Assembly (NCBI GenBank): GCA_013400115.1
Contig: VXBP01004622.1
Span: 854,314 to 918,313 of the forward strand
Direction of reading: 5' to 3'
Length of the DNA: 64,000 nt
Source of the DNA: Rhinopomastus cyanomelas
Taxonomy: Eukaryota; Chordata; Aves; Bucerotiformes; Rhinopomastidae
Of this stretch, positions 62,359-64,000 are shown in pieces (within the stretch, counting starts at the first letter, position 1; every line of letters starts with the position of its first letter). A program made the position numbers and the translations under genes. The notes under the pieces were generated by a model. The model was not told the DNA's origin and ran no database searches. It saw nothing but the letters and a program-made list of their open reading frames with translations.

Positions 62359-64000
62359 AGGTCTCCCTCATCACACAGTTCCTGAAGAATTTAGTTTCAA
62401 CCATTTGAATAATAAGCCCAGCTTGTCTGTGCCTGTGTGAGGCACCAGGCTGAGATGATTAATTACTTAAGGTGTCTACTGTGCTTAACTTTAACCCTGT
62501 GAACATTAAAAAGATAAATAAATTTAAAAATAAACTAAAAGTCAACAAGAACCTAAATCCCTAAACCTCCTGAAGAAGTCTTTTCTACCAAACATCCAGT
62601 TAATCTAAGGGGATAAACTGTGATGCATTTAAAGCAACCTTTTGGTTTGGCTGGAAAGTTTCCTTCTGGTTTCAACCTACTTGACAGAAATGTGAATGTT
62701 AGCTGAAATAATGGTCTTTAAAGTTTAATCTAAGAGGTGACACTTGTGCTGGTCTTTCCTGGAGGCGCCTCTTGCCAGGGAGCCACAGGAAGCCAAACGC
62801 CTGTGTTTGGCAGCCACAAACACTTCTGGACTGTTAGTTTGCGTTTAGCTGATGACAAACACCGGATGATGAACTCCAGTGGGGAATGTCTTCAGAAGGT
62901 TCACGACATCTCGGTGCTAAACAGACTGGGCATGTCTGGGGCAGAAAGTTTTATTTCCTCTGAACTTCTAACAAGGTCTTGATGCACACTTTAATTTTAG
63001 GGGAGGTAGTGTACCCTCTGTTCTTCTGACTTATGAAACTGCAGACATCAAAGCAGTCAGCAGGTTTAATTAAATGCTTAATTATATATTAGACTGGTAA
63101 GGTATGCATTGGGGAACTAAAAGCATGATTTTCAAAACTAGTTGAGTGCCAGTGAAGAGAGTAACATTCATATCACTGCAATGTGCCATACTTTTCACGA
63201 GATCATTCATAAAGAAAGTGGTCTGTGTTTGACTTTTGGGTTTAGTGGCATTTCTTCAGTAAAATAGGTTCTAGTCATTTCTAGCTCTCAAGTCTGCTGC
63301 ACGTAGCACCTTCCGTGGCTGGAACAGGGTCTGCTCAAAGGGTGCTTTGTACAGACATGTCTCTGCATGAGTGAGGAAACACACTGTACAGCACACACAG
63401 GAGTAGTAAGAGACACACAAACCTAACAGTTTGGTGTTTTACTGAAAAGCTTTACCTGGATCCTCCTTTGCCTGGCTACTCCAGTTTTTATCTATTGAAA
63501 AAAGCTGCATAGACTCCCATAGCCAAGCAAGTATAAGAAATGCATAACTCTTCCTGAAAATATGGTAAAACCAGCATCAATTCATCATCTGGGATACTTT
63601 TTTTTTACTCTTTATAGCTAAACTATCAAGATTCTCAGACACAGTTTGCTCTTGCCCTGTTCTGACTCATTCAGTTGGAAAGGAAGAACTGAGAGTGCTC
63701 AGAACTCTTCCCTCCCTCTTGCGTTAACTTCCTTTTGTAAAGTACATTTCATTATGTGTTTTCTAGGTTGCTCTTTGTAACTTCCCTGCCTGTTTGTATT
63801 TCTTGCTACAAATTACTTTCATAAGCAGCCTTCATTAACATGGTTTACACCCTCTTCTAGGATAATTAAACTATTATTAAATAAAACAGGCCTTTGTTAT
63901 TTAAGGTCCCTTGTCAATTTTCAAAATAAATGTCTGGGAATCATCCAACTGCAATTACGCACTACCTACCAAAATTCTCTTTGTAGATTTAATTAAAATA
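62359..64000. other. Non-coding DNA at the right edge
   Basis: Unique sequence, no recognised gene. An 81-codon frame at 62737-62982 (+), about 0.9 kb past the CpG island, is open but matches nothing I know. Confidence 0.55.

Noticed and set aside
62737..62982. 81-codon frame downstream of the CpG island
   Set aside because: Position is suggestive, but no homology is recognised and no initiation or splice features stand out.
1..64000. CRISPR arrays, bacterial operons, phage or provirus
   Set aside because: No regularly spaced direct repeats, no dense coding, no LTR pairs or retroviral polyprotein frames; the DNA is vertebrate with spliced exons and CR1 repeats.

Overview
This is a window of vertebrate nuclear DNA, almost certainly from a bird. 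About twenty CR1 LINE fragments are present. Most are 5'-truncated and end in the avian CR1 3' tail (copies of an ATTCTATG/ATTCTGTG octamer). Unique sequence is AT-rich, genes are sparse, introns have GT-AG borders, and the one gene present encodes a vertebrate forkhead factor. The young CR1 copies resemble those of neoavian birds; I cannot name the species.

The window holds one confidently identified protein gene, FOXN1 (the nude / thymic-epithelium forkhead factor), on the + strand. Eight coding exons between 35065 and 55478 join in frame to an intact protein of about 649 residues. The human protein is about the same length and, as I recall it, has the same coding-exon count. The exons encode an N-terminal regulatory half (exons 1-4), a forkhead DNA-binding domain split over exons 4, 5 and 6, and a Pro/Ser/Gln-rich C-terminal half ending in an acidic activation segment (exons 7-8). 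A poly(A) signal lies about 170 bp after the stop. The coding sequence starts 26 bp inside its exon, just after a splice acceptor, so at least one 5' noncoding exon must lie upstream. A promoter-like stretch with two strong donor sites at about 15.15-15.54 kb is the best candidate.

Layout: 1-35038 is non-coding DNA (upstream region and probable first FOXN1 intron). It carries scattered CR1 copies, two very old CR1/L3-type LINE remnants (about 19.3-20.4 kb and 25.5-26.1 kb), a MIR-like SINE remnant (about 14.35 kb), a degenerate ~90-bp tandem repeat (about 11.4-11.65 kb) and AC microsatellites. 35039-55652 is the FOXN1 coding region and 3' end, with CR1 insertions in introns 3, 5 and 7. 55653-60650 is unremarkable intergenic DNA. 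60652-61500 is a pile-up of four CR1 fragments. 61580-61950 is a GC/CpG-rich promoter-like island broken by a 51-base assembly gap, and 62048-62358 is another CR1. The remainder shows nothing I can identify. I saw no sign of a novel defence, mobile or multi-gene system. The most informative points are the complete FOXN1 model, a tandem splice acceptor in it, its candidate distal first exon, and the interrupted CpG island.
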